Source of the DNA: Sulfurospirillum sp.
GTDB taxonomy: Bacteria > Campylobacterota > Campylobacteria > Campylobacterales > Sulfurospirillaceae
DNA: 64,000 nucleotides
Reading direction: 5' to 3'
Assembly (NCBI GenBank): GCA_016744795.1
Contig: JADGDR010000012.1
Span: 1 to 64,000 of the forward strand
Program-made: the position numbers and the translations under genes
In this document: piece by piece, positions 19,226 to 27,031 of the stretch
Numbering within the stretch: the first letter of the stretch is position 1
How the letters are laid out: each line of letters begins with the position of its first letter
The notes under the pieces: generated by a model
Databases searched by the model: none
What the model was told of the DNA's origin: nothing
The model's input: only the letters and a program-made list of their open reading frames with translations

Positions 19226-19530
19226 CATAGAACAATTTTTTTGTTTTTATTAGAGATATACTTTTATCGATATTTGACTGTTCATCTTCTCCGAAGAGTC
19301 AGGTTTAATTGGATAAATTGGAAATTCTTTTTTTGAGATGTTAACGCATCGAGTATTTTGGTCTATACCAAATCTGTCATTCTTATCACACTCCTATACA
19401 GATTCTCGCTATCAAAAAATGGATTTCCAATATTCAACTGATAATACTTTCCTTAAATATTAAAATTAAAAAAAAAACTAATTGCTAAAAATTACTATTT
19501 ATGATAATATAAAATAAAAAAGGCACCATT
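19226..19530. other. 305-bp spacer with a 14-bp direct repeat
   Basis: No ORF. ACTGTTCATCTTCT occurs at the end of the desulfidase gene (near 19207) and again near 19278. The inverted pair TTGGAAAT / ATTTCCAA (near 19317 and 19424) could enclose a folded segment of about 110 bases. It might be the remnant of a duplicated or deleted gene end or a small RNA; neither is established. Confidence 0.3.
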
Positions 19531-19938
19531 ATGTCACATGTAGATGTTTTAAAACTACACGAACTAAAAGCTACACCTCAAAGATTATGTGTATTAGATG
19601 TACTAGAAAAATATGGTCATGCCACTCTAGAAGATATAGAAAAATATACAAAAGTTAAATTTTCTACGCTATCTCTATCTACTATTTATAGAAATATAAA
19701 TGAAATGTTAAAAAAAGGGATACTAAGTGAAGTTAAACTAGCTAATAAAAAAGACCACTATGAAATAACAAAAGCAAACCATGCTCACTTGGTTTGCATA
19801 CAGTGCGGTAAAATAGAAGATTTTACAATCAATACTCAAGAACTTCTCCAAAAAGCTGAAACTCTTACATGCAACAAAATTTACAATATTACTCTATCTT
19901 TCAATACTATCTGCAAAGAGTGTTTAAGCGCAAAGTAG
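19531..19938 (+). CDS. Fur-family metal-responsive repressor
   Basis: A 135-residue protein of normal Fur/PerR length. A winged helix at residues 1-85 includes ATPQRLCVLDVL and TLSLSTIYRNINEM (recognition helix). The dimerisation part has HAHLVCIQCGKIEDF and ends in TICKEC, giving two CxxC pairs for a structural zinc. The H-rich segment KKDHYEITKANHAH is more PerR/Zur-like than classic Fur, but iron, zinc, manganese and peroxide cannot be separated by eye. The start is preceded by AAAAAAGGCACC. Confidence 0.9.
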   Translation: MSHVDVLKLHELKATPQRLCVLDVLEKYGHATLEDIEKYTKVKFSTLSLSTIYRNINEMLKKGILSEVKLANKKDHYEITKANHAHLVCIQCGKIEDFTINTQELLQKAETLTCNKIYNITLSFNTICKECLSAK

Positions 19939-19960
19939 CTATACTTTCGTTTCTACATGT

Positions 19961-20048
19961 AGAGAGGTGTCCGAGTGGTCGAAGGTGCAGACCTGGAACG
20001 TCTGTGTAGTTTATTCTACCGAGGGTTCGAATCCCTTCCTCTCTGCCA
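19961..20048 (+). tRNA. tRNA-Ser (anticodon GGA)
   Basis: An 88-base tRNA with a long variable arm. The acceptor AGAGAGG pairs with CCTCTCT, then discriminator G and encoded CCA. The anticodon stem-loop CAGAC-CTGGAAC-GTCTG gives GGA, and the T-loop is TTCGAAT. Its 3' 17 bases are the left attachment site of the integrated element, and the gene stays intact. A TACATGTA core overlaps its first base. Confidence 0.97.
20032..20048. repeat. attL core in tRNA-Ser 3' end
   Basis: TCCCTTCCTCTCTGCCA, identical to the attR copy. Integration restored the complete tRNA here. Confidence 0.9.
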
Positions 20049-20110
20049 GATTATTCACAAACCCCCATCAATACACACTTTAACACAACTTACAACCCTT
20101 ATAATTTTAA

Positions 20111-20131
20111 GTGTCCAACAAGTGTCCAACA
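20111..20131. promoter_or_regulatory. tandem arm-type sites near attL
   Basis: Two copies of GTGTCCAACA spaced 11 bp apart. The same decamer recurs as a pair next to attR. This pattern fits integrase arm-binding sites. Confidence 0.6.
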
Positions 20132-20282
20132 AAAGAAAAATAGATATTTATACAAAAGAAATAATATTTATTATTTTTCTAAGAGAATTAGTGGAAAATC
20201 TTTAAAAATCTCTTTACATAGTAATAATATAAAACATTGTAGAATACTAAGAGATAAAATTATTAAAAACTTAGAGGCACAA

Positions 20283-21533
20283 ATGGAAAAAGATTTGATG
20301 GATAGAATACTTAATAGTGAAACAGTTACCAGAGAAGAGATGATACAGGTGTATGGCAAAGAATATATTGAGGAAATAGACAAACAATATCAAGAGTCTT
20401 ATGTATATTTGACACCAGAAGAGGAGGAAATACTATACCAAGAAACTTTTAAAAAAGAGATAGCAATAGATAAAGAGATTAAAGAATTAAAAAGAAATAA
20501 AGATAATCAAATCTTGGAAATAGTTCAAAACTTACAAAATAAAAATTCAATGCAAGAACCTAAAAAAGATATAGATAGTAATCTAATATATGATAATTTT
20601 GATGAGTATTATAATAAATATATAGAGCATAAGAAAACTTTTAATAAGGTTTCAAAAGCTTCAATAACTTCTTATAAATCTACTATAAATTATTTAAAAT
20701 ATTTCACCAACAAAGATACTATTTTTAACTTTGCTTTTTTTAAAGAATTACAAAAAAATCTACAACAACTTCCAACCAATTTTTTCAAATATCCAAAATA
20801 CAAAGGAATTACTTTTAAGAAAGTAGTAGAACTAAAAAAGAAAGATAAATACAATACATTAAATACAAAAACAGTAAATAAGCACATTACAAATCTAAAA
20901 TTATTTTTTGAATATTTAGCATATGAAGAAATAATAGAAAGTAATCCACTCCAAAACATAAGGCAACTAATGGAAAATAAAGATACAAGAAAAATAGAAT
21001 ATACAAAACAAGAATTAGAACAAATATTTACAAGTAATTTAGAAATAGATTACCTTAATATGTGTAAAGTAGCACTATACTCAGGTTTGAGAATAGAAGA
21101 GGTTTTAAGTTTAAAAAAAGAAGATATAAAAGATAATATTTTAAATGTAGATATTAAAGATAAAGGAACTAAAAAGCACCAAAGGTCTATTCCACTACAT
21201 AAAAACTTAATTGACACTATCAACCAACAACTAAAAAATAAAGGGAATTACTTATTTTTTAATGGAAATATAGAAAATGAAGTTGGTAATATTGGAAAAA
21301 AACTCAATAGAAGATTACAAAAAATTATAAATAATAAAGATAAAACATTTCACTCTTTAAGAAAAAATTTTAGTCAAGAGTTGGAGTTAAATACAGATAG
21401 TGAAGACAAAATAAAAAAATATTTAATGGGGCATACTTTTAGTAAAGATGTCACCCATATGATTTATAATAGAGGAAAAATAAATCAAGAAAAATTGATA
21501 GATTGTATAAATCAAATTACTTTTATATATTAA
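20283..21533 (+). CDS. tyrosine recombinase integrase
   Basis: A 416-residue site-specific recombinase. An N-terminal extension and SAM-like core-binding domain (about residues 95-220) precede the catalytic domain. All catalytic residues can be found: Arg270 in SGLRIEE, a lysine in the KDKGTKKHQRSIPL strand, His357 and Arg360 in HSLRKNF, His384 in MGHTFSKD and the nucleophile Tyr395 in HMIYNRG. It lies 234 bp from the tRNA-Ser attachment site and points into the element, the standard layout. It would catalyse integration and excision at the 17-bp repeat. Confidence 0.93.
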   Translation: MEKDLMDRILNSETVTREEMIQVYGKEYIEEIDKQYQESYVYLTPEEEEILYQETFKKEIAIDKEIKELKRNKDNQILEIVQNLQNKNSMQEPKKDIDSNLIYDNFDEYYNKYIEHKKTFNKVSKASITSYKSTINYLKYFTNKDTIFNFAFFKELQKNLQQLPTNFFKYPKYKGITFKKVVELKKKDKYNTLNTKTVNKHITNLKLFFEYLAYEEIIESNPLQNIRQLMENKDTRKIEYTKQELEQIFTSNLEIDYLNMCKVALYSGLRIEEVLSLKKEDIKDNILNVDIKDKGTKKHQRSIPLHKNLIDTINQQLKNKGNYLFFNGNIENEVGNIGKKLNRRLQKIINNKDKTFHSLRKNFSQELELNTDSEDKIKKYLMGHTFSKDVTHMIYNRGKINQEKLIDCINQITFIY

Positions 21534-21608
21534 AGCCAAAATTAAAAAGTATAAGTATGTTGGCTAGATTTTGATATAATGACATTAAATTAAAAATATG
21601 GGAATAAA

Positions 21609-21956
21609 ATGATTAAAACAATTTATAGTATTATATTAATACTGGGAGTTATGTTTTTTAGTGGTTGTATTGATACAGGGAACAACCTTCCTATTAGTCA
21701 AATTGGAAATAACTTATATACAGTTAGTTATGCAGATCGTGGATTAGCTTATAAAAATGCATCAAAATATTGTCAAAAACAAAACAAAGTTTTAAAAACT
21801 ATAAGAGAAAGAAATAATCAAAATAGAACATACACAACTACAATAATTGATTTTGCTTGCTTTAAACCTAATAGCAAAGAATATCAAAAAAACAATAATG
21901 AATATGAAGCAACAGATATATCAATAAAAGCAGATATTAAAATAGAAAATAATTAA
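21609..21956 (+). CDS. small lipoprotein of the element
   Basis: A 115-residue protein with a lipoprotein signal peptide ending FFSGC (Cys at about 20) and a mature domain of about 95 residues containing two or three further cysteines and a YADRGLAYKNASKYC segment. That segment resembles small envelope lipoproteins in which an alanine-rich helix leads to an AxxYC. No firm family is assigned. An envelope lipoprotein on a plasmid-like element might act in surface exclusion, but this is speculation. Confidence 0.65.
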   Translation: MIKTIYSIILILGVMFFSGCIDTGNNLPISQIGNNLYTVSYADRGLAYKNASKYCQKQNKVLKTIRERNNQNRTYTTTIIDFACFKPNSKEYQKNNNEYEATDISIKADIKIENN

Positions 21957-21965
21957 TAATATATT

Positions 21966-22328
21966 TTATTTTCTGCTATCATAATAAAAAATTAGTGCTG
22001 ATATAAGAATGTCCTTTGAATACCTACCATTTATTTGAGAAGTAGTAGACTTCACATGTTCACAAGATTTTTGCAATAAATGATGTATTTTTGTAAAACC
22101 ATTTTTAGGGCTTAATTCATAAGATTCAAAGGTATTGTATATACCTTGTGCTTCTTTGTACATTAAATCATATGTTTCCTTGTCTTCTTCTCCATATCTG
22201 TCTAAAATATATTCACATTCAGAAAATATTTTTTTATCTATTATCGAAGGTTGATAATTTTTTTTATCATTAAATGGTTTGGCATAGAATACAGATATGG
22301 TAATTAAAATAAATACTAGTATTTTCAT
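21966..22328 (-). CDS. secreted protein of unknown function
   Basis: A 120-residue protein with a signal peptide (MKILVFILITISVFYA) and a helical mature part with two cysteines (FSECEYILDRY and LLQKSCEHVK) that could form a disulfide. Cys-paired, Tyr-rich helical periplasmic proteins with a final IFYYDS-like helix recall immunity-type small proteins, but I cannot assign a family. It converges with the lipoprotein gene, with only about 9 bp between them. Confidence 0.6.
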   Translation of the reverse strand: MKILVFILITISVFYAKPFNDKKNYQPSIIDKKIFSECEYILDRYGEEDKETYDLMYKEAQGIYNTFESYELSPKNGFTKIHHLLQKSCEHVKSTTSQINGRYSKDILISALIFYYDSRK

Positions 22329-22421
22329 TCTAAATCTCCTAATGAAATATTATACTATAATACCCCAAGAAGTCAAGATAACTTTTTTTAACTATTAAAT
22401 AATCACCTTCATTGAATAAAT

Positions 22422-22607
22422 CTACCTAGATGGTCCAGAGTAAATAGGTTCAGAGTCAATTACTTTCAAAACTTTTTCTTGTATATGAAGACTCAAACAT
22501 CCAATATGTTTTTTACCATATTTTCTAATAAACTTAACACCAGCAGCAACATCAGTAATTAAAAACCTACCATAACCCTTTAACTCTAAAAAATCTAAAT
22601 CACTCAT
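22422..22607 (-). CDS. 61-residue hypothetical protein
   Basis: Begins MSDLDFLELKGYGRFLITD and is rich in short beta/alpha segments. No domain is recognised. AAGGATTTTTTATG offers a ribosome binding site. It lies downstream of the rep gene on the same strand and may be cotranscribed with it. Small downstream genes like this are often copy-control or excision factors in plasmids, which is unproven here. Confidence 0.5.
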   Translation of the reverse strand: MSDLDFLELKGYGRFLITDVAAGVKFIRKYGKKHIGCLSLHIQEKVLKVIDSEPIYSGPSR

Positions 22608-22691
22608 AAAAAATCCTTACATAAAATAATATAGAAACAAAAAGTTTCTAAAATAATTATAGAAAAGTTTTTAAAAAAAGGACACTTTATT

Positions 22692-23411
22692 TTATATTTT
22701 ATTTTTACCAATTGAAAAAGTAATTGTGTCATATTTTCTACCAAGTTTTTTAAATAAATCATACTCAAAAAAAATATCAGTTTTTTCACTAAACTCATTT
22801 TTTGATTTTTCTAAAATATGTAGTTTAATTTTATGTAAGTTGTAAGATTTTGGGACTTGAAACATATCTCTTAATTTATCTATTTCAATTGAAAAAGTAA
22901 TAATTGGATTTTTAGTATGTTTGATACTTTGATTATATTTATGTTTTAAAAGTTCATATAATTTTATAGAATAATTGGATTTTAAAGACAATATATTTTG
23001 AATATCATAAGATAAATATTTATTTTTTAAATCCAATAAAAAAGGGATAAGTTTTGGATGTAACATAAGTTTTAAAAATGAACCATTTCCTTTTAGGTAT
23101 TCTTGGGAGATAATCATATTTGTTTCTAAAATGGATTTTTCCAAATCAATTTTTATATTTGTGGATTGTAGTTCCTTGCTTGCTTTAACCATATCAAGCA
23201 TTATATTTTTACTTTTAGAGTCTATCAATTTTTTATAATCTTGTGAAGTAAATATATATTCTTTAAAATCTTTATCATTTTTTCTTATCATGCAAATTAA
23301 ACAAGACATTATTTTTAAAGCATTCACACTTAATCTATGTTGTGATAAAAGTAATTTTTCATTTTTATTAACCAAATAGTTTGAGTTTTTTTCTATAATT
23401 ATTTTATTCAT
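22692..23411 (-). CDS. rep: Rep_3 family plasmid replication initiator
   Basis: A 239-residue protein with the two winged-helix domains of RepA/RepB/Pi-type initiators. LSVNALKIMSCLICMI in the first half and SYSIKLYELLKHKYNQ-like residues (SNYSIKLYELLKHKY) at about 160 are typical of Rep_3, followed by IDKLRDMFQVPKSY. It would bind origin iterons and load the replisome. It faces away from the mobilization operon across a 710-bp noncoding region. The repeated octamer TATAGAAA around the gene is a candidate binding site. Confidence 0.85.
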   Translation of the reverse strand: MNKIIIEKNSNYLVNKNEKLLLSQHRLSVNALKIMSCLICMIRKNDKDFKEYIFTSQDYKKLIDSKSKNIMLDMVKASKELQSTNIKIDLEKSILETNMIISQEYLKGNGSFLKLMLHPKLIPFLLDLKNKYLSYDIQNILSLKSNYSIKLYELLKHKYNQSIKHTKNPIITFSIEIDKLRDMFQVPKSYNLHKIKLHILEKSKNEFSEKTDIFFEYDLFKKLGRKYDTITFSIGKNKI

Positions 23412-23659
23412 TGTAATCCCTTTATCTTTAATTATAGAAACAAAAAAGGAATAAAGTTATCTTATTACTTAATTTCCCTCTTTTTTACCTTTTACCCCTG
23501 ATTTTTTACCTTATTTTTGCATCAAACACCTACTGGATAGTAGTTTGAGATAAGACAAAAGAATAAAAGAAAAAGAACTATTTTGATTTATTAACTAAAA
23601 GTATGTTTTATTTGGTATTTTTTTGAATGAAATGAAAAAACATATCAAGTAAAACTAAA

Positions 23660-23691
23660 TTATTATTAGGGTGCTTGCACCATAATAATAA
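23660..23691. repeat. 15-bp stem hairpin in origin region
   Basis: Arms TTATTATTAGGGTGC and GCACCATAATAATAA pair with one mismatch around a two-base TT centre. It has a GC-rich tip and AT-rich base, and the size fits an initiator or relaxase target. Confidence 0.8.
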
Positions 23692-23751
23692 ATTACCTGG
23701 CCAAAAAAATTAAAATCTAAAATATATACTAATAAACAATAAGTCATTATT

Positions 23752-23765
23752 CACCCCAAGGGGTG
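23752..23765. repeat. GC-rich hairpin CACCCC-AA-GGGGTG
   Basis: A six-base-pair pure GC/CG-rich stem in very AT-rich DNA, followed by ACACCTGGG. It may be part of oriV, oriT or a single-strand origin. Confidence 0.6.
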
Positions 23766-24074
23766 ACACCTGGGAAAGAAAAGTTTATTCTTATAAATAA
23801 CATAGTCCTATACAGCCATTAAATACCCTTAATTACCTTTACAAATAAAAACTACACATATATACCAAGTTGAAGAAATAAACCATATTTGGCATATATA
23901 AGATAGAAAATCTACTGCTCTCAAAAGAAAAAATAGTTATAAAATCTAACTATTTTAAAAATATTTCTATAAATTGAGTTTTTTTCATATTTATTTCTAT
24001 AATTTAAGAAAGGTAAGCAAGGTTAGTTGAAAGTGCTACACACTTTAAACACTTGTTGGGAAATCCCAAACCCT

Positions 24075-24096
24075 AAAATGGGATACCCCATTTTTT
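24075..24096 (+). terminator. intrinsic terminator/attenuator before mob operon
   Basis: AAAATGGG, loop ATAC, CCCATTTT followed by TTCTTAA: an 8-bp stem with a U-run, 26 bp before the first mob gene. It could end a plasmid control RNA or attenuate mob transcription. Confidence 0.65.
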
Positions 24097-24121
24097 CTTA
24101 ATACAATCAAAGGAGTAAGAA

Positions 24122-24322
24122 ATGAAAAATCTAAAAAATATAGATATCAATAATCTAACTATAAAAAGAGTTGAGATTGATATAGTTGCTAATAAGTTAA
24201 TAGTTGTTTGTATAGATAAAACAAATTGGGAAAAATCATATTATAAAAATCTTGATAATCTTGAATATGAAAATTATGAAAAAAATATAATTGATGTTGT
24301 GAAAAATGGTAAAGCACTATGA
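24122..24322 (+). CDS. 66-residue protein, first gene of mob operon
   Basis: A small mixed alpha/beta protein (begins MKNLKNIDINNLTIKRVEID) of no recognised family. A strong AAAGGAGTAAGAAATG start and an ATGA overlap with mobC show that it is translated and coupled to the mobilization genes. It may be a relaxosome accessory or operon regulator; this is context only. Confidence 0.6.
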   Translation: MKNLKNIDINNLTIKRVEIDIVANKLIVVCIDKTNWEKSYYKNLDNLEYENYEKNIIDVVKNGKAL

Positions 24323-24627
24323 GAAAAGAAACAAAAGGCATTAAATTAAATCTATACCCGCAAGATTATGAAAAAATAAAAATTGCTGCTCAAAGTTTAA
24401 GTATGACAATGGCTCAATATATTAGACATTTAACAAATACAAAATTAGTAAGTGATAGAAAAAAAGTAGTTACCCAAATTGAAAAAGATACATTAAGAGA
24501 ACTTAATCACATTGGAGTTAATTTAAATCAAATAGCAAAAAGATTAAATCAAGATAATAAAATTGATAGTTATGTTTTACAAGCTTTGGAAAATATATCA
24601 CAATATATTCAAGATAAAACACTATGA
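24319..24627 (+). CDS. mobC: MobC-like relaxosome accessory protein
   Basis: A 102-residue protein. The N-terminal ribbon-helix-helix-like part (KGIKLNLYPQDYEKIKIAA...MTMAQYIRHL) binds DNA in this family. The C-terminal LNHIGVNLNQIAKRLNQ is the hallmark of MobC/MbeC proteins that melt oriT and help the relaxase nick. Both ends overlap neighbours by ATGA, so the three genes are translationally coupled. Confidence 0.85.
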   Translation: MRKETKGIKLNLYPQDYEKIKIAAQSLSMTMAQYIRHLTNTKLVSDRKKVVTQIEKDTLRELNHIGVNLNQIAKRLNQDNKIDSYVLQALENISQYIQDKTL

Positions 24628-26885
24628 AAGTTTTAACAAGTGGAGGGAAAATGGGTGTTGTTGAGTATGTCATGAGAGAGGGAAAAGATTTTAATTTTAA
24701 TGAAATAGTTTTAATAGATGGGAATCCAACCATTACAAAAAAAATCATTAACACAATGGAATATAAAGAAAATTATAAAAGATTTGTTTTAACTTTTGAG
24801 GGAAAGCCAAGTAATAAGAAAATGTTAAATGCCTATAATAAATGGAAAAAATTATATATGGATAACACATATAGGAAAGAGGAATATAATATATTAAGTG
24901 TTTTACATAAAGACACAGAAAATTATCATATTCATATCACAATACCAAATCAAAACCTAATCACAAATACAAGATTGGATGCTTATTTAGATAAACAAGA
25001 TAGACCAAGAATGAATGAAATAAGAGATTATATCAATCTTGAAAATGGATGGCAAAGTCAAGATTTATCAAAAATAAAAAACAATGAACCACTTCAAACA
25101 CAAGAGGAAATTATTAACATTTGGAGAAAACAACATAATCAAAAAATTAAACCAATAAGAAAAGAAAAACAAAAAACTCAAGCATTATCAAAATTAGTAA
25201 ATGGTTTAGTTGTTAATTCTATAAAAAATGGGAATATAGAAAATATAAAAGACATTGAAAATCTTGTTAATGATTTTGGAAATTATACTTTTTTAAAACA
25301 AGGTCAAGACACTATTAAAAACTTTTCATATATTAGCATAGAGGAAAAAGATACACACAAAAAATATAGAATAAAAAGTGAAGTGTATGAAAAAGATTAT
25401 GATTACAATGAAGCATATATAGAACTTAATTTGGCAGGAAAAGAAAAAGATATATTTCAAAAGATAACACCTAAAAAATGGAAATTAAGAACACAAGAAT
25501 TAGAAAAAGTTTTACCAATTAAATTAGAAAAAATACAAAAAATGAATAAAAAAGCTCAACAAAGAATTAGCAATAATACATCCAAAAAATCAAAGGAAAA
25601 ACTAAATGACTACTATACAAATAATAGAACAATTAAAACAACTAATACCACAAGAAAGTCCCCAAGAATTAGAACTATTACAAAACTTGGAGACACAATT
25701 AGAAAAGACATTACAAGACAAGAACAAGCAAATAGACTTTTATCATCAAGAATGGCTGGAACTAGACACAATGCTGGAAAACTTAAAAAAGGAATTGAAA
25801 TTATGAAAAAATCTAAAGTTGAAAAATTAAAACAAGAAATCAATTTAGCAGAGTATGCTTCAATGTGTGGATTTACAATTAAAAAAAGTTCTAAAAATGG
25901 AAAATCAAATGTAGAAATGACAAATGGAAATGAAACTATACATATAGGAAAAAAACCAGATGGAACATATGTTTATAATGACTTTTTAAATGGAAAAGGT
26001 GGAAGTATTATAGATTTTTATACTCATTATGTAAATGATAAAAAAGTATATTGGCAAGTATTGAATGAATTAGAAAAATACTATAAAAACCCAAGAAGTA
26101 ATTTTAAATATACATTATCAAAAAAAGTTATAGATTTTGAAAGTGCTGAAAAAGAATGGGATAGATTGAGAGTTATAACATTAGATAATACCTATCTAAC
26201 ACAAGAAAGAAAAATAGCACCAGAGACAATAAATATCTTTAAAGACGCTATTAAACAAGATACTAAAAACAACATATGTTTTATACATAAAAACTATACA
26301 TATGAAGACAAAAGAATAAAAATTGACACTTGTGGAATTGAAAGAAAAAACTATAATGGTTTTAAAAATCATACAAATCAAAAAGGATTATGGGGAACAA
26401 ACATAGGAAAAAATAATGATATCTTTTTATTTGAAAGTCCTTTGGATGCTATGTCATGCTATGAACTATATAAAAAGGATGGCATGTATATTTCATTAGG
26501 AGGGTCACCAAGTGTAAAACAATTATATGATTTAATGGAAGTGTCAAAATATACTCAAAAAAACATAACTACTTGTTTTGATAATGACAAAAATAATAAA
26601 GGTCAAGAATTAGCAATAAAAATAAAAACTTTTCTTTCCCAGGAGTTCCCTGAAAGGGAAATAAATGATATCAAGCCAATTTTGAATGACTGGAATGAGG
26701 AACTAATAAACAAGAAAGAAAATGAATTAATTTCAGCAGAAAAACTAAAAATTAAATTGAAAGAAAAACAAGATAAAGAAACCTTTGGACCAGATGGAGA
26801 TAAAATACCTTTTGGAGATACTAAAAAACAAGATGGACTTATACAAGAATATCCTAGTTTAGAAATTAAAGGACTATGGTATTAA
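24624..26885 (+). CDS. relaxase-primase fusion (MobA/RepB-like)
   Basis: A 753-residue protein. Residues 1-170 form a MobA/VirD2-type relaxase: a candidate catalytic Tyr15 in GVVEYVMREGK and the metal-binding motif HKDTENYHIHI with His95, His102 and His104. A basic, Thr-rich linker spans about 300-393. Residues 394-753 look like a primase with a DUF3991-like segment (EYASMCGFTI...YNDFLNGKGGSIIDFY) and a Toprim domain: Glu in FLFESPLDAMSCYE near 604 and the Asp pair in CFDNDKNNKG near 651. It would nick oriT, lead the strand into the recipient and prime complementary synthesis. It is coupled to mobC by ATGA. Confidence 0.87.
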   Translation: MKVLTSGGKMGVVEYVMREGKDFNFNEIVLIDGNPTITKKIINTMEYKENYKRFVLTFEGKPSNKKMLNAYNKWKKLYMDNTYRKEEYNILSVLHKDTENYHIHITIPNQNLITNTRLDAYLDKQDRPRMNEIRDYINLENGWQSQDLSKIKNNEPLQTQEEIINIWRKQHNQKIKPIRKEKQKTQALSKLVNGLVVNSIKNGNIENIKDIENLVNDFGNYTFLKQGQDTIKNFSYISIEEKDTHKKYRIKSEVYEKDYDYNEAYIELNLAGKEKDIFQKITPKKWKLRTQELEKVLPIKLEKIQKMNKKAQQRISNNTSKKSKEKLNDYYTNNRTIKTTNTTRKSPRIRTITKLGDTIRKDITRQEQANRLLSSRMAGTRHNAGKLKKGIEIMKKSKVEKLKQEINLAEYASMCGFTIKKSSKNGKSNVEMTNGNETIHIGKKPDGTYVYNDFLNGKGGSIIDFYTHYVNDKKVYWQVLNELEKYYKNPRSNFKYTLSKKVIDFESAEKEWDRLRVITLDNTYLTQERKIAPETINIFKDAIKQDTKNNICFIHKNYTYEDKRIKIDTCGIERKNYNGFKNHTNQKGLWGTNIGKNNDIFLFESPLDAMSCYELYKKDGMYISLGGSPSVKQLYDLMEVSKYTQKNITTCFDNDKNNKGQELAIKIKTFLSQEFPEREINDIKPILNDWNEELINKKENELISAEKLKIKLKEKQDKETFGPDGDKIPFGDTKKQDGLIQEYPSLEIKGLWY
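25606..25806 (+). CDS. overlapping MobB/MbeD-like small gene inside relaxase
   Basis: A 66-residue ORF in the +1 frame inside the relaxase linker. It has its own AAGGA eight bases before ATG. It begins MTTIQIIEQLKQLIPQESPQ and continues as a Leu/Gln/Glu-rich amphipathic helix (NLETQLEKTLQDKNKQIDFY), like the coiled-coil mobilization proteins MbeD/MobB. In this interval the relaxase frame is a low-complexity Thr/Arg/Lys linker, as expected where a second frame is constrained. Its TGA overlaps the internal ATG at 25803. It is not proven to be expressed. Confidence 0.5.
   Translation: MTTIQIIEQLKQLIPQESPQELELLQNLETQLEKTLQDKNKQIDFYHQEWLELDTMLENLKKELKL
25803..26885 (+). CDS. possible separate primase from internal start
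   Basis: ATG at 25803 is in frame with the relaxase (codon 394), starts precisely at the primase domain (MKKSKVEKLKQEIN) and is preceded by AAAAAAGGAATTGAAATT, a ribosome binding site. The overlapping small gene ends in the same ATGA, which would couple translation. RSF1010 makes a free primase RepB' from within mobA/repB in this way. This is an alternative product of the same gene. Confidence 0.45.
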   Translation: MKKSKVEKLKQEINLAEYASMCGFTIKKSSKNGKSNVEMTNGNETIHIGKKPDGTYVYNDFLNGKGGSIIDFYTHYVNDKKVYWQVLNELEKYYKNPRSNFKYTLSKKVIDFESAEKEWDRLRVITLDNTYLTQERKIAPETINIFKDAIKQDTKNNICFIHKNYTYEDKRIKIDTCGIERKNYNGFKNHTNQKGLWGTNIGKNNDIFLFESPLDAMSCYELYKKDGMYISLGGSPSVKQLYDLMEVSKYTQKNITTCFDNDKNNKGQELAIKIKTFLSQEFPEREINDIKPILNDWNEELINKKENELISAEKLKIKLKEKQDKETFGPDGDKIPFGDTKKQDGLIQEYPSLEIKGLWY

Positions 26886-26934
26886 ATAGGAGTATTTACT
26901 TAATTAAACACATTTTAACCTTTAAAAATGTAAT

Positions 26935-26956
26935 ATGTCCAACAAAGTGTCCAACA
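26935..26956. promoter_or_regulatory. tandem arm-type sites near attR
   Basis: ATGTCCAACA and GTGTCCAACA, 12 bp apart, match the pair beside attL in sequence and orientation. Confidence 0.6.
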
Positions 26957-27031
26957 CTAAAAAAAGGAAAAATATGTCAATAAAGCCCATAAATAAGGGG
27001 TTTTGTGGATACAACAAGGCTTGGAGCAACT

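Larger units (their letters stand above)
23412..24121. other. 710-bp origin-like noncoding region of the element
   Basis: No gene. It lies between the divergent rep gene and mob operon, where a replication origin and oriT are expected. It holds two strong hairpins, a terminator-like structure, and three of five TATAGAAA octamers (23433, and inverted at 23964 and 23994; two more lie at 22630 and 22658). The sequence AAAGTG-CTACA-CACTTT near 24030 is a short inverted repeat that could mark oriT. Confidence 0.55.

Noticed and set aside
20171-26381. Several hydrophobic minus-strand ORFs across the integrated element
   Set aside because: AT-rich complement of Lys/Asn-rich genes always yields Phe/Ile-rich ORFs; none has a start signal.
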